A stretch of DNA of 8,044 nt from Acidobacteriaceae bacterium (GCA_019245255.1 JAFARV010000289.1:1-8044), one strand, 5' to 3'; counted from the first letter of the stretch, positions 1-7,281 are shown. Notes: generated by a model from the sequence alone, not told the origin. Translations and numbers: made by a program.

Positions 1-107
1 TTTCTGAACTGCACCGCTTCGGCGACATGCTTGGCGGCGACGTTGGTGGCTCGATCGAGGTCGGCAACGGTGCGGGCCACCCGCAGTAGCCGGTCGTGAG
101 CGCGGGC
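1..107 (-). repeat. Partial duplicate of the comM 3' coding region
   Basis: Positions 1-107 match 910-1016 with two mismatches (69 and 102), and similarity stops abruptly at 108. The offset is 909 bp, a multiple of three, so the copy is in the same frame as comM. Both mismatches fall at third codon positions and are silent (Thr ACC for ACG; Arg CGC for CGT). The copy encodes ComM residues 464-498 and is cut by the window edge, so its true length is unknown. It is joined directly after the membrane segment of the PEP-CTERM protein. Confidence 0.95.
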
Positions 108-800
108 CCATGTCACACAAAATGCCAGAATTAGCAAAACACTCGCGGTTGTCCATAAAGTGGCCTGCTCGGGTACTGCTTCAACGGAGTATTGAAGAAA
201 AAGATCGCCGCCGTAACCGCTGACGCCTACATGAAAGCGGGAAGCTGGAATGTAGGCATCGATACTGCCATCGGATGCAAGAAGATCCTCATTTCGGCTA
301 ACACCAGCATCCAAAATAATACTGGGCATCGGCGGGGTGTTCACGCCGGACGCATCACGCCAGCCGCCTGCTACATAGGGGGCGTCGCTTCCTAAAACTA
401 AGTAATATGTGCCCGCGGGAAGCGTAAGCCCAGAGAACAAAGTCACGTTTGCAGGTTGGGAAGGTGCGAAAAAGCTGCTGCGCGCTATCTCATCTGCCAT
501 GGTTGTGCCCGGTCCGACTTGTGTCGTTAGATAGGCGACTCCTTCGCGCCCCATGCCGAACGTGAGGAGAGCCGTGATATTAACGTCTGTGTATTGTCTC
601 GGCGATGTCCACGAAGTGGCGAGCGCTTGCTGATCGCCGATCGGATCTATCCCTATGATCAGATAGGAAGGACCATTCAACAGACCGGTGACTGAGACGA
701 TGGTCTCGCCACATAACGAGCCTCCTGCGACAGCCTGCAGCAAACAGACCGTAAACCATCGTATGAGGTTGTACCGCGGCGGAGATCCCGCACGCAACAT
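1..800 (-). CDS. Exported PEP-CTERM-type protein, 3' end fused in frame to a ComM tail copy (partial)
   Basis: The reading frame is open from ATG at 800 down to position 1, so the 3' end lies outside the window (266 residues seen). GGAGG sits 9 nt upstream, supporting the start. Residues 1-31 look like a signal peptide: Arg at 3, 9 and 14, then a hydrophobic stretch from about 15 to 29. The middle is a beta-rich, Gly/Thr-rich exported domain without a recognised catalytic motif, including DVNITALL near 72 and TLFSGLTLPAGTYYLVLG near 120-137. Residues 209-215 read VPEQATL, a variant of the PEP-CTERM motif, followed by a membrane segment at about 215-230. In this family exosortase cleaves at such a signal, which is normally a Pro-Glu-Pro motif, one helix and a few basic residues at the very C-terminus. 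Here the frame instead continues from A232 into at least 35 residues identical to ComM 464-498. No enzymatic function is proposed. The PEP-CTERM assignment is fairly firm; whether the fused tail is real is uncertain. Confidence 0.72.
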   Translation of the reverse strand, partial: MLRAGSPPRYNLIRWFTVCLLQAVAGGSLCGETIVSVTGLLNGPSYLIIGIDPIGDQQALATSWTSPRQYTDVNITALLTFGMGREGVAYLTTQVGPGTTMADEIARSSFFAPSQPANVTLFSGLTLPAGTYYLVLGSDAPYVAGGWRDASGVNTPPMPSIILDAGVSRNEDLLASDGSIDAYIPASRFHVGVSGYGGDLFLQYSVEAVPEQATLWTTASVLLILAFCVTWARAHDRLLRVARTVADLDRATNVAAKHVAEAVQFR

Positions 801-809
801 CTGATGGCA

Positions 810-814
810 CCTCC
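810..814 (-). promoter_or_regulatory. Shine-Dalgarno site of the PEP-CTERM gene
   Basis: Reading on the minus strand, GGAGG lies 9 nt before ATG at 800. It is the clearest ribosome binding site in the window and fixes the start of the exported protein. The neighbouring minus-strand genes have no comparable site. It lies in the 84-bp gap (801-884) after the comM stop, where I see no convincing terminator or promoter. Confidence 0.75.
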
Positions 815-884
815 GACGGTACAGTCTATCGCAAATTGGGCCGCCTTGGCTCGCTACTAAGGGCGTATACAGGCCGCGGGGCCA

Positions 885-2405
885 CTAGTTCCAGTAATTC
901 CGATCCAGATTTCTGAACTGCACCGCTTCGGCGACATGCTTGGCGGCGACGTTGGTGGCTCGATCGAGGTCGGCAACCGTGCGGGCCACCCGCAGTAGCC
1001 GGTCGTGAGCACGGGCGGAAAGATTCATCCGACGGATGGCCATCTCAAGAGTCCGTTCCCCCGAGTCGTCCAAGGCGCAAAGGGTGCGTAGCTGAGATGG
1101 GGGGATCTGGGAGTTGTAGAAGCCTCGCTCCCGCTGGATTGCACGCGTCTGTTCGACACGGTCGCGGATAATGGCCGAACTCTGCGCATCGGATTTGCTG
1201 CGGAGCTCTTTGTAGGGCACGGCCGGAACCTCGATGTGGAGGTCGATGCGGTCGAGCAGCGGTCCACTTACCTTGGCGAGATAGCGCTGAATAATTCCAG
1301 GAGTGCAGCGGCATTCGCGCGTACTATCGCCGTAAAATCCGCACGGACACGGGTTCATTGCGGCAACGAGCATCAGACGGGCAGGGAACGTGAGTGTGCC
1401 GTTGCTGCGAGCGAGCGTCACCGAGCCTTCCTCGAGCGGCTGGCGCAATTGTTCGAGAACGCCGCGCGGGAATTCGGGTAGTTCGTCCAGAAACAGGACT
1501 CCCTGATGTGCAAGACTCACTTCGCCGGGGCGAGCGCTGCCACTGCCTCCGCCGATAAGACCTGCGTCGGAAATTGTGTGATGAGGCGAGCGGAAAGGGC
1601 GATTACGTAACAGGCCGACTCCTAGAGGGAGAACGCCGGCCACACCGTGGACCTGGGTTGCCTCGAGCGCTTCCTGGAACGTGAGGCGCGGCAGAATCCC
1701 GGCAAATCGTTTAGCTAGCATCGTCTTCCCAGACCCGGGGGGTCCGATCATCAAAACATTGTGGCTGCCCGCGGCGGCGACTTCGAGAGCACGCTTTGCC
1801 ATGGTCTGGCCGCGCACTTCACTGAAATCGGGTAGGTGCTGTTCGGTGGAATTGTCTTCAGGGATGGTGGCAACCGCCGGGCGGAAGTTTTCTGGCTCAT
1901 TGAGGAATTGCACCACTTGGGCGAGGTGAGTCAGGCCAAAGACCCGGACGTCCTCGGCGACCGCCGCTTCCGCCGCATTCGGAGCGGCAACGAGCAGATT
2001 TCGAATGCCCTTTCGAGCCGCACACACCGCAATAGAAAGCGCCCCGCGAACCGGGCGAAGACTGCCATCGAGTGATAGTTCGCCGGCTAGCATGTAATCG
2101 TCCCTCTGCTTAATCACGCCCATCGCTCCCAGGATTGCGATTGCCATGGGCAGGTCGAATCCGGCGCCCTCCTTGCGAATATTCGCCGGGGCGAGATTGA
2201 TTGTGACTGACTTGCTCGGGTATCCGAATCCAGAATTCAGCAGAGCGGACTTGATGCGTTCTCTACTCTCCCTGACCGCCGTATCGGGCATGCCGACCGT
2301 AACGAAATCACGTGCCGTGCCGGCCGGGTACATATCGACCTCAACCTCAACGATATGGGCATCTATGCCCTGAATGGCAGCGCTTAGCGATCGAAAAAGA
2401 GCCAC
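885..2405 (-). CDS. comM: ComM/YifB family Mg-chelatase-like AAA+ ATPase
   Basis: This is a 506-residue protein, the usual full length for ComM. Family knowledge: ComM is a cytoplasmic hexameric helicase that promotes branch migration during natural transformation; it is related to the magnesium chelatase subunit ChlI. Seen here: an N-terminal ChlI-like/Lon-S5-fold region (about 1-170, beginning FRSLSAAIQGIDAHIVEVEV), then a hinge and the AAA+ core. Walker A is GPPGSGKT at 221-228, and Walker B is VLFLDELPEF at 303-312. A cysteine cluster (C353, C355, C365, C367) follows NPCPCGFYGD. The GPLLDRIDLHIEV block lies at 381-393, and the C-terminal Mg_chelatase_C helical region at about 410-500. The start is GTG at 2405 without an obvious Shine-Dalgarno, chosen because the N-terminus matches the family. 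The terminal 3' coding part is duplicated at 1-107. Confidence 0.97.
   Translation of the reverse strand: MALFRSLSAAIQGIDAHIVEVEVDMYPAGTARDFVTVGMPDTAVRESRERIKSALLNSGFGYPSKSVTINLAPANIRKEGAGFDLPMAIAILGAMGVIKQRDDYMLAGELSLDGSLRPVRGALSIAVCAARKGIRNLLVAAPNAAEAAVAEDVRVFGLTHLAQVVQFLNEPENFRPAVATIPEDNSTEQHLPDFSEVRGQTMAKRALEVAAAGSHNVLMIGPPGSGKTMLAKRFAGILPRLTFQEALEATQVHGVAGVLPLGVGLLRNRPFRSPHHTISDAGLIGGGSGSARPGEVSLAHQGVLFLDELPEFPRGVLEQLRQPLEEGSVTLARSNGTLTFPARLMLVAAMNPCPCGFYGDSTRECRCTPGIIQRYLAKVSGPLLDRIDLHIEVPAVPYKELRSKSDAQSSAIIRDRVEQTRAIQRERGFYNSQIPPSQLRTLCALDDSGERTLEMAIRRMNLSARAHDRLLRVARTVADLDRATNVAAKHVAEAVQFRNLDRNYWN
910..1016 (-). repeat. Source copy of the comM 3' repeat
   Basis: This segment inside intact comM codes for residues 464-498, the C-terminal helical (sensor-2-like) region starting ARAHDR. 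It is the counterpart of positions 1-107 at 105/107 identity. Since it sits in an uninterrupted full-length gene, it is taken as the parental copy. Confidence 0.95.
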
Positions 2406-2460
2406 AAGAGAGCTAGTAGGAGAACACTCCCCAGCCTCTCAAGTGGGATTTAGCCGGCGT

Positions 2461-2745
2461 TCAGATTGTGTCGCGCCGTCTGCGTCCATATCGACCGCCC
2501 CCGCCGATCAGCCCCAAATCGATAATCACCGCAATGAAAATGATCAGAAGTTGGGTAAGTGTCATCGTGGTATGGGTCCGCTGGAAATACGTGTAAACGA
2601 TCAGCGTCAGCGGAAGGAAAATAAACCCGAGAATCGGGATGATGATGTTGTGATACACGCCGGCGAAGAAATTTGTGAAGAGCCAAAGAAGAACGATGGC
2701 TATTCGCGGAAAGGCAACTGCTAACAGGGCAAGCAGGCAAGGCAT
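2461..2745 (-). CDS. Small membrane protein of unknown function (94 aa)
   Basis: The product is strongly hydrophobic, with three likely membrane helices at about 2-27, 33-53 and 61-80 and a short Arg-rich cytoplasmic tail (GGGGRYGRRRRDTI). The N-terminus (LALLAVAFPRIAIVLLWLFT) and the middle (ILGFIFLPLTLIVYTYFQ) resemble a widespread family of uncharacterised roughly 90-residue bacterial membrane proteins; this is from memory of the pattern, and no function is known to me. ATG at 2745 is the start; no clear Shine-Dalgarno precedes it. It lies 59 bp after the CPBP protease stop and 55 bp before the comM start, in the same direction. A competing minus-strand frame over the same bases encodes no plausible protein, whereas this one has coherent helix spacing and loop placement. 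Confidence 0.8.
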   Translation of the reverse strand: MPCLLALLAVAFPRIAIVLLWLFTNFFAGVYHNIIIPILGFIFLPLTLIVYTYFQRTHTTMTLTQLLIIFIAVIIDLGLIGGGGRYGRRRRDTI

Positions 2746-2804
2746 AGATATGAGGCGCAGCTCCGGAGTTTAGACGCGCCGGCGTCGAACTTCTTACAGT
2801 CTTG

Positions 2805-3503
2805 TTACTGCCAGTACTGCCATTGTCCAGAAACGATAACGTAGCCGCTCAGCACAGCATTCGTCACGGCGTGCATTAGAACGCAGTCAGCAAGTGACTT
2901 GGACCGCATCATCCAGAAGTTGTAGATGATACCCGTTATCAGTCCGACATCCCAATAGGGACCGTGTTCGGACGCAAACATAACGGCAGTCACCCAGAAC
3001 GCAAGAGGCGCGTAGGCCCCTAAGGGAATTCGCTCAAAGTTCGGATCGATCAACCACCGCATCAGCCAGCCACGCCAGAAGAGCTCCTCTACCACGGGGA
3101 CTATCAGGACAGCTCGCGCCGTTCTCCACGCGATTACCCACGGACTTCGAAGAGCGTCTGCCGGCAACGATGAATGAACATGCCCGACGATGGAATTCGA
3201 GAATAGCGGCAAGTTCCGGTAGCCCGGAATAAGCAACTCCGGAGCGATCCAGAGCAGGAATACGATGAGGCCAATGGCGGTGCTGGCGACCGCATATTTC
3301 GGAACAGCCGAGATCTCTCGAGGCCAGCAGAAGATGCACAGCGGTGCGAAAACGACGAACCACAGCGGCATGGAGACAGCGGGCGATAAGGGAATGCGCT
3401 GAGAGATGCCGAGCGCGATGACAAACAGAGCGAATGGCGCAATGTAACGTAACGAGCGCTGCGCGTGCCCGGACGGAACTATACGAGACTGCGCGATCTC
3501 CAC
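2805..3503 (-). CDS. CPBP (CAAX/Abi) intramembrane metalloprotease, PEP-CTERM-associated type
   Basis: This is a 232-residue multi-pass membrane protein. The three CPBP/Rce1 active-site motifs are visible: EExxxR as E139-E140 and R144 (EELFWR), FxxxH as F176-H180 (FASEH), and HxxxN as H211-N215 (HAVTN). In this family they activate a metal-bound water for cleavage inside the membrane. Helices are apparent at about 20-35, 45-60, 70-92, 128-143, 165-180, 185-198 and 207-225. The block EELFWRGWLMRWLIDPNFER and the ending GQWQYW closely resemble the CAAX protease-related family found beside exosortase genes in PEP-CTERM systems (TIGR03008, from memory). The substrate is unknown. The start is GTG at 3503, only 3 nt after the TAA of the upstream TPR gene, which suggests translational coupling. 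Confidence 0.92.
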   Translation of the reverse strand: MEIAQSRIVPSGHAQRSLRYIAPFALFVIALGISQRIPLSPAVSMPLWFVVFAPLCIFCWPREISAVPKYAVASTAIGLIVFLLWIAPELLIPGYRNLPLFSNSIVGHVHSSLPADALRSPWVIAWRTARAVLIVPVVEELFWRGWLMRWLIDPNFERIPLGAYAPLAFWVTAVMFASEHGPYWDVGLITGIIYNFWMMRSKSLADCVLMHAVTNAVLSGYVIVSGQWQYWQ

Positions 3504-3506
3504 TGA

Positions 3507-5858
3507 TTACCCGATCTGGCTGACAAAGGATTTAATCTGCTCTTGCTGGCCGGGAGGTGCGATCTTGAGAGCCTTTTCAGCCTCCGTGCGAGCGCCCTGT
3601 TTGTCTCCGCTTTTCAGCAAAGCCATTGCAAGATGCAAATGAAAAGTCGGGTTCTGTGGCTGGTCCTGCACGTTCTGCCGGAAAATGTCCAGCGCCGCGC
3701 TGTTCAGGTTTTTTCGATAATAGACGTAGCCTAGGGTGTCAGAGACGTCGGGACTCTTAGGCGCCTGTTTTTTCGCGCGTTCTGCAAAACTCATCGCCTG
3801 ATCGAGATTTGTGCCATTCTCAGCATCGATAAAAGCCAGGTTGTTAAGCGCAATCGGATTGTTCGGATCGATGCCTAGAGCCTGATTGTAAATGTCAGAC
3901 GCATCTTTCTTCTTACCCTGAGCTTCAAGAATCACTCCACGGTTGATCAATGCCGGCGCGTTTCTCGGATCGATATGGCTTACCTGTTCAAAAGAGGCGA
4001 GCGCCTGATCCAGTTGGCCGAGCGTCTGCTGTAAGGTGCCCAATCGCAGCCAAACCTCGACAGCATTGGGCGTGGATTTGAGCACTTGCTTATAGTTGTC
4101 AATCGCCTGACCAAGGAAGCTTTTCGCTCGGTCAGTGTTCGACCTGGCGACCATCTGAGCCGCCTCGGTCTCAACGTTCGCCAGTTCGTACCGATATGCG
4201 GGCTGGCCGGGATTCTTGTCCACTAACTCCGTCATCCCTTTCACCGCTTCATCGACTTTGCCTTCGACAAGCTTAGTCTCCTCCAGCTTGACGTAACCAC
4301 GCGGATCGTTTGCGGCGACGACCTTTTGGAACTCCTCCTGCGCCTTACCGGGATTGCGCTCTGCGAGGTACGCATTCCCGAGAGCCAAATGAGCTTCCGT
4401 GAGATTTGGAATCTGCTGCACCAGCTTCTCCAAATCGGGCTGAGCCTGATCGGGCTCATTCAAACCCACCAGGGCCTCATCGCGAATCAGACGCGCTTCG
4501 GGATTCTGGTTCTCGATCGCGATGATCTGATTCGTCTGATCAAGAGCCTGAGCGTGCTGCCCCTTGGCTTCGTAGACGTGAGCCGCGATAAGGCGTCCCT
4601 GGATAATCACATTGTTTCGGGGTGTGTGGCTCTTCGCCTCATCCTGCATGCTTTCAAGCGCCTGACTCAGCGCTTTGTCGGCGTTGTTTGTGAACCAATA
4701 TGCTTTGGCTAAGTCGAGGTGCAGAACCGGATCGCCGCCATTATTTTTGATCAGATTACCGAGTTCATCGATAGTTTTGTTTGCATCCGCGCGAAGTCCG
4801 GTATCGAGCAGCAGCCCCGCATACATCTCGCTGACATGGGCATCTTTCGGATTCTTGTCGTACAGGGATTTTGCAAGACGGACCGCCTCATCACGCCGGC
4901 CGGTCGCATCGTACACGAGCACGATCCGTTCATTGTAAAGATTTGCGTGAGCCGGATCTTCCTTCGCGCCCTGCTGATATTGATCGATTGCCTTCTCAAA
5001 CTGTTTGGCGGCGACGTAGAAGTTGCCCATCATCTCTCGCGCCGCAGGAAATGTCGCTCTGTCGGCGAGCATCCGCTGCATCAGCTTCTCGCCCTCGTCG
5101 TAACGATTCGATATCCGGAGGAAGGTTGCCAGGTTGACAACAGCCGCGGCGCTCTTCGGATCGTTTTGAACATGTGCCCGCAGTAGCGCCTCCTCCTTTG
5201 CAACGTCCTTGTTTCTCGCGTATAACAGGGCAAGGAAGTCATACCCGGGCCCCCACGTTTTGTCGTGGGCCAGCATATCGCGCACCTCCGCCTCCGCCTG
5301 ATCCTGGTGACCAGTCGCCATCAAAGCTTCGGCGTACCATCCGACCAGCTGGCGCGAGTACGGATGAGCGGCAGTTGCTTTGGCGAAATCCTGAACGGCC
5401 TGATTAAGATTTCGATCCGAAAGGTCCAACATCGCCTGTATCCGGAGACCGTCAAACGAATTTGGATCTCGCTGCAGCAGCTTGGTTTTGAGGTCCTGAA
5501 TGTCGGGCAGGAGGTTGGCTTTAAACCGTTTTGGGTTACTGAGGTATGCCGTCAGCTCAATTTCCGCCAGTTTGGCAACCGCGTCCGAATTGTTCGGGTT
5601 GAGGTCGACCGCGCGCCTCAGGTACGGCATCGCCTGAACCGCACTGCCCTCATCGAGTAAATTCAATCCTTCCCGGTAATAAGCCTCAGCATTCTTCTTA
5701 TCTTTGGCGATCACCTTCTGGTACAAGATGGAAGCTTCTCTATACTTTTTGTTCGCGTGGTACTTGTTGGCCGTCGCCAGCAACTTTTCAGGGCTGGGTC
5801 TACACGCCGAAAGCAGCAGCAAGGCGGATAAACACGGAACAATGGCGACATACTTCAT
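3507..5858 (-). CDS. Large TPR-repeat lipoprotein, PrsT-like
   Basis: With ATG at 5858 the product is 783 residues. It begins with a lipoprotein signal: MK, a hydrophobic core and the lipobox LLSAC, with C19 as the acylated cysteine. The rest is almost wholly tetratricopeptide repeats. Clear units include AEAYYREGLNLL early on, two units at about 598-665, and a terminal block at 666-783 with NNLAFIDAENG and DTLGYVYYRK. TPR arrays are protein-binding scaffolds; this one should face the periplasm or outer membrane. Length, lipobox, the SPEKLLATANKY opening and the C-terminal block resemble PrsT (TIGR02917), the TPR lipoprotein of PEP-CTERM/exosortase loci; other TPR lipoproteins cannot be excluded. 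In-frame alternatives are ATG at 5885 and TTG at 5897. They add 9 or 13 residues before the signal, and neither has a convincing Shine-Dalgarno. The downstream CPBP protease starts 3 nt after the stop. Confidence 0.9.
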   Translation of the reverse strand: MKYVAIVPCLSALLLLSACRPSPEKLLATANKYHANKKYREASILYQKVIAKDKKNAEAYYREGLNLLDEGSAVQAMPYLRRAVDLNPNNSDAVAKLAEIELTAYLSNPKRFKANLLPDIQDLKTKLLQRDPNSFDGLRIQAMLDLSDRNLNQAVQDFAKATAAHPYSRQLVGWYAEALMATGHQDQAEAEVRDMLAHDKTWGPGYDFLALLYARNKDVAKEEALLRAHVQNDPKSAAAVVNLATFLRISNRYDEGEKLMQRMLADRATFPAAREMMGNFYVAAKQFEKAIDQYQQGAKEDPAHANLYNERIVLVYDATGRRDEAVRLAKSLYDKNPKDAHVSEMYAGLLLDTGLRADANKTIDELGNLIKNNGGDPVLHLDLAKAYWFTNNADKALSQALESMQDEAKSHTPRNNVIIQGRLIAAHVYEAKGQHAQALDQTNQIIAIENQNPEARLIRDEALVGLNEPDQAQPDLEKLVQQIPNLTEAHLALGNAYLAERNPGKAQEEFQKVVAANDPRGYVKLEETKLVEGKVDEAVKGMTELVDKNPGQPAYRYELANVETEAAQMVARSNTDRAKSFLGQAIDNYKQVLKSTPNAVEVWLRLGTLQQTLGQLDQALASFEQVSHIDPRNAPALINRGVILEAQGKKKDASDIYNQALGIDPNNPIALNNLAFIDAENGTNLDQAMSFAERAKKQAPKSPDVSDTLGYVYYRKNLNSAALDIFRQNVQDQPQNPTFHLHLAMALLKSGDKQGARTEAEKALKIAPPGQQEQIKSFVSQIG

Positions 5859-5885
5859 ACCAATTTGGATTGTAGGCGATAGCAT

Positions 5886-5957
5886 CCGGGGCTGCAATTA
5901 CACCGGGATCGTCGTTATAGGGCTTTTCTGGGGCTGCCATGTTTATAATCGGCCAGA
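5886..5957. promoter_or_regulatory. Divergent promoter region between TPR lipoprotein and cyclophilin genes
   Basis: This short AT-richer gap must serve both flanking genes. On the plus strand a perfect TATAAT lies at 5944-5949, 8 nt before the cyclophilin ATG at 5958; no good -35 is seen 16-18 bp upstream. On the minus strand TATAAC (5914-5919) could be the -10 for the TPR gene, placing its transcript start near 5907, upstream of all three candidate start codons. Only the hexamers are seen; promoter activity is inferred. Confidence 0.4.
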
Positions 5958-6746
5958 ATGGTGAAGTCTTTAGTGCAAAGGGCGTGGATACGCGCCGCCA
6001 AACAGCAAAGGAATTCGTTAAACCTCTGGGCAGGGCGCTTGACACCGCGCCCGTTTTGCGCGTTTTCCCTAATCGCGCCTTTGGCTATCTTTTTGTCATT
6101 GATATGCGGCTTGTCTCAGGCGCAGGCGCCCGCGAGCCATCCGAAGCCGCCAACCGGGCGCTCCGCCACGCATACCACTGAGCCGTCCGCTCCCGTTGTT
6201 CCTCTGCCTTCAGAACCGGGACTTTATGCCGTTGTATACACAAAAATGGGCAACATTGTTTGCCGCCTGTTTGAGAAGGATGCGCCCAAAACGGTTGAAA
6301 ATTTCGTCGGGCTGGCGACAGGCAAAAAAGCCTGGACTGATCCGGTCAGTGGCGCGGTGAAGCATACCCCCCTCTATTCGGGGACTACATTCCACCGCGT
6401 CATTCCAGACTTCATGATTCAGGGCGGAGACCCGGCAGGGAACGGTACTGGATCACCGGGTTACCAGTTCGAAGACGAATTTAACGGCGATCACGTATTT
6501 GACCATCCGGGAATACTAGCCATGGCCAATTCCGGTCCAAACACAAACGGATCGCAGTTTTTCATTACGGTCGCAGCGACGCCGTGGTTGAATGGCAAGC
6601 ATACAATCTTCGGGGAGGTGGTTTCGGGGCAGGAGGTCGCGGACGCAATCTCCAAAGTGCCGCGGGATGCTGACGACAAGCCACTTACACCGCTGAAAAT
6701 CCTCCGCATTGCCATCAGGCGCGTACCGGCAGTGAAGCAGCAATAG
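5958..6746 (+). CDS. Exported cyclophilin-type peptidyl-prolyl cis-trans isomerase
   Basis: This 262-residue protein catalyses cis-trans isomerisation of X-Pro bonds, probably in the periplasm. Residues 1-31 are basic, 32-52 are hydrophobic, and the sequence AQA at 55-57 is a likely signal peptidase site; a Pro-rich linker follows to about 87. The cyclophilin domain spans about 88-256. Key residues match human cyclophilin A: the FHRVIPDFMIQGGDP block at 145-159 gives R147, F152, M153 and Q155; ANSGPNTNGSQFFIT at 190-204 gives Q200 and F202; PWLNGKHTIFGEV at 209-221 gives W210, L211 and H215. The active site is therefore complete. The start is ATG at 5958. There is no Shine-Dalgarno, and a TATAAT box lies 8 nt upstream. 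The n-region before the hydrophobic core is unusually long, so a later start is possible. The gene ends 1 bp from the convergent DUF1003 gene. Confidence 0.96.
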   Translation: MVKSLVQRAWIRAAKQQRNSLNLWAGRLTPRPFCAFSLIAPLAIFLSLICGLSQAQAPASHPKPPTGRSATHTTEPSAPVVPLPSEPGLYAVVYTKMGNIVCRLFEKDAPKTVENFVGLATGKKAWTDPVSGAVKHTPLYSGTTFHRVIPDFMIQGGDPAGNGTGSPGYQFEDEFNGDHVFDHPGILAMANSGPNTNGSQFFITVAATPWLNGKHTIFGEVVSGQEVADAISKVPRDADDKPLTPLKILRIAIRRVPAVKQQ

Positions 6747-6747
6747 A

Positions 6748-7281
6748 TTATTTGATGGGCTTATCGGCGCTGAGTTGTTCTGCAAGGTGTTCGACCGCCG
6801 TTTCCTGGCTGAGATCTGCGATCTCGGGATCCATCTCGGCTTCCGCGATGCCGAAGCGTTTGCAGACAAGCCGCTGTAGGAATAGGATCTTAGTCGCCTC
6901 CTGCTCAGCCAGTAGGTTGATCTGCAGGTGGAGTTGATCTCTGCGCTCGTCCCGTCTGCTCATCCAGTTCTGTTTGATCAGAACAATGGTGCTGAGGAGA
7001 ACCGCCTCACACGAAACGGCAACGCTGAGGAGAACGAATGGATACGGGTCGAACTTGCGCAGCGGGAAAAGAGACGTGGCGTTTATGACTACCCAGATCA
7101 GGAACCAAATCAGGTGAAAATTGATGAATGGCAGGCTTCCGGTCCAGTCGGCAATACGGCTCACCACGCGATCTACGCGCGTACGTTTTTCTTCGAAGTC
7201 GGCCTCCAGCTCCGCTATCCGGGAAATGTTACGCCCGGCGGCCTTAGATGTGACGGGCTGTCTGCGTTCATTCGGATTCAT
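6748..7281 (-). CDS. DUF1003 family membrane protein
   Basis: This 177-residue protein has two membrane helices at about 50-68 and 78-103, joined by a short loop carrying the conserved FDPYPFVLL motif (77-85). The second helix ends in KQN at 103-105 and is followed by a charged segment (RRDERRDQLHLQINLLAEQE, about 109-128), as is typical of DUF1003 proteins. The N-terminal part (about 20-48) is charged and probably helical, with VDRVVSRIADWTGS leading into helix 1. The molecular function of DUF1003 is unknown to me. ATG at 7281 is used, with no clear Shine-Dalgarno; a start further inside cannot be excluded because the first 20-30 residues are not conserved. The gene converges with the cyclophilin gene and is divergent from the amidohydrolase, 28 bp away. 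Confidence 0.9.
   Translation of the reverse strand: MNPNERRQPVTSKAAGRNISRIAELEADFEEKRTRVDRVVSRIADWTGSLPFINFHLIWFLIWVVINATSLFPLRKFDPYPFVLLSVAVSCEAVLLSTIVLIKQNWMSRRDERRDQLHLQINLLAEQEATKILFLQRLVCKRFGIAEAEMDPEIADLSQETAVEHLAEQLSADKPIK

Noticed and set aside
192..395. A plus-strand open frame of 67 codons near the left edge.
   Set aside because: It is antisense to the open PEP-CTERM reading frame, has no ribosome site and shows no recognisable features.
580..810. A minus-strand open frame of 76 codons from GTG at 810, overlapping the PEP-CTERM gene in another frame.
   Set aside because: Its Arg/Ser/His-rich product looks like frame-shifted translation. The ATG at 800, which has the better-spaced GGAGG, gives a signal peptide and a PEP-CTERM motif.
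2413..2442. A TTGAGA and TACTAG pair, 18 bp apart, on the minus strand just before the comM GTG, as a comM promoter.
   Set aside because: The -10 matches consensus poorly (3 of 6), and it would start transcription essentially at the start codon. Not supported well enough to annotate.
2461..2550. The C-terminal helix, GGGG and RRRR of the 94-residue protein as a GlyGly-CTERM or PEP-CTERM sorting signal.
   Set aside because: In GlyGly-CTERM the glycines precede the helix, and in PEP-CTERM a Pro-Glu-Pro motif does. Here the glycines follow the last helix, and the protein has two other helices.
2773..2786. Small inverted repeat (GACGC, loop GCCG, GCGTC) downstream of the CPBP protease gene, as a possible terminator.
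   Set aside because: The stem is only 5 bp and no T-rich run follows on the minus strand. It is within reach of chance in GC-rich sequence.
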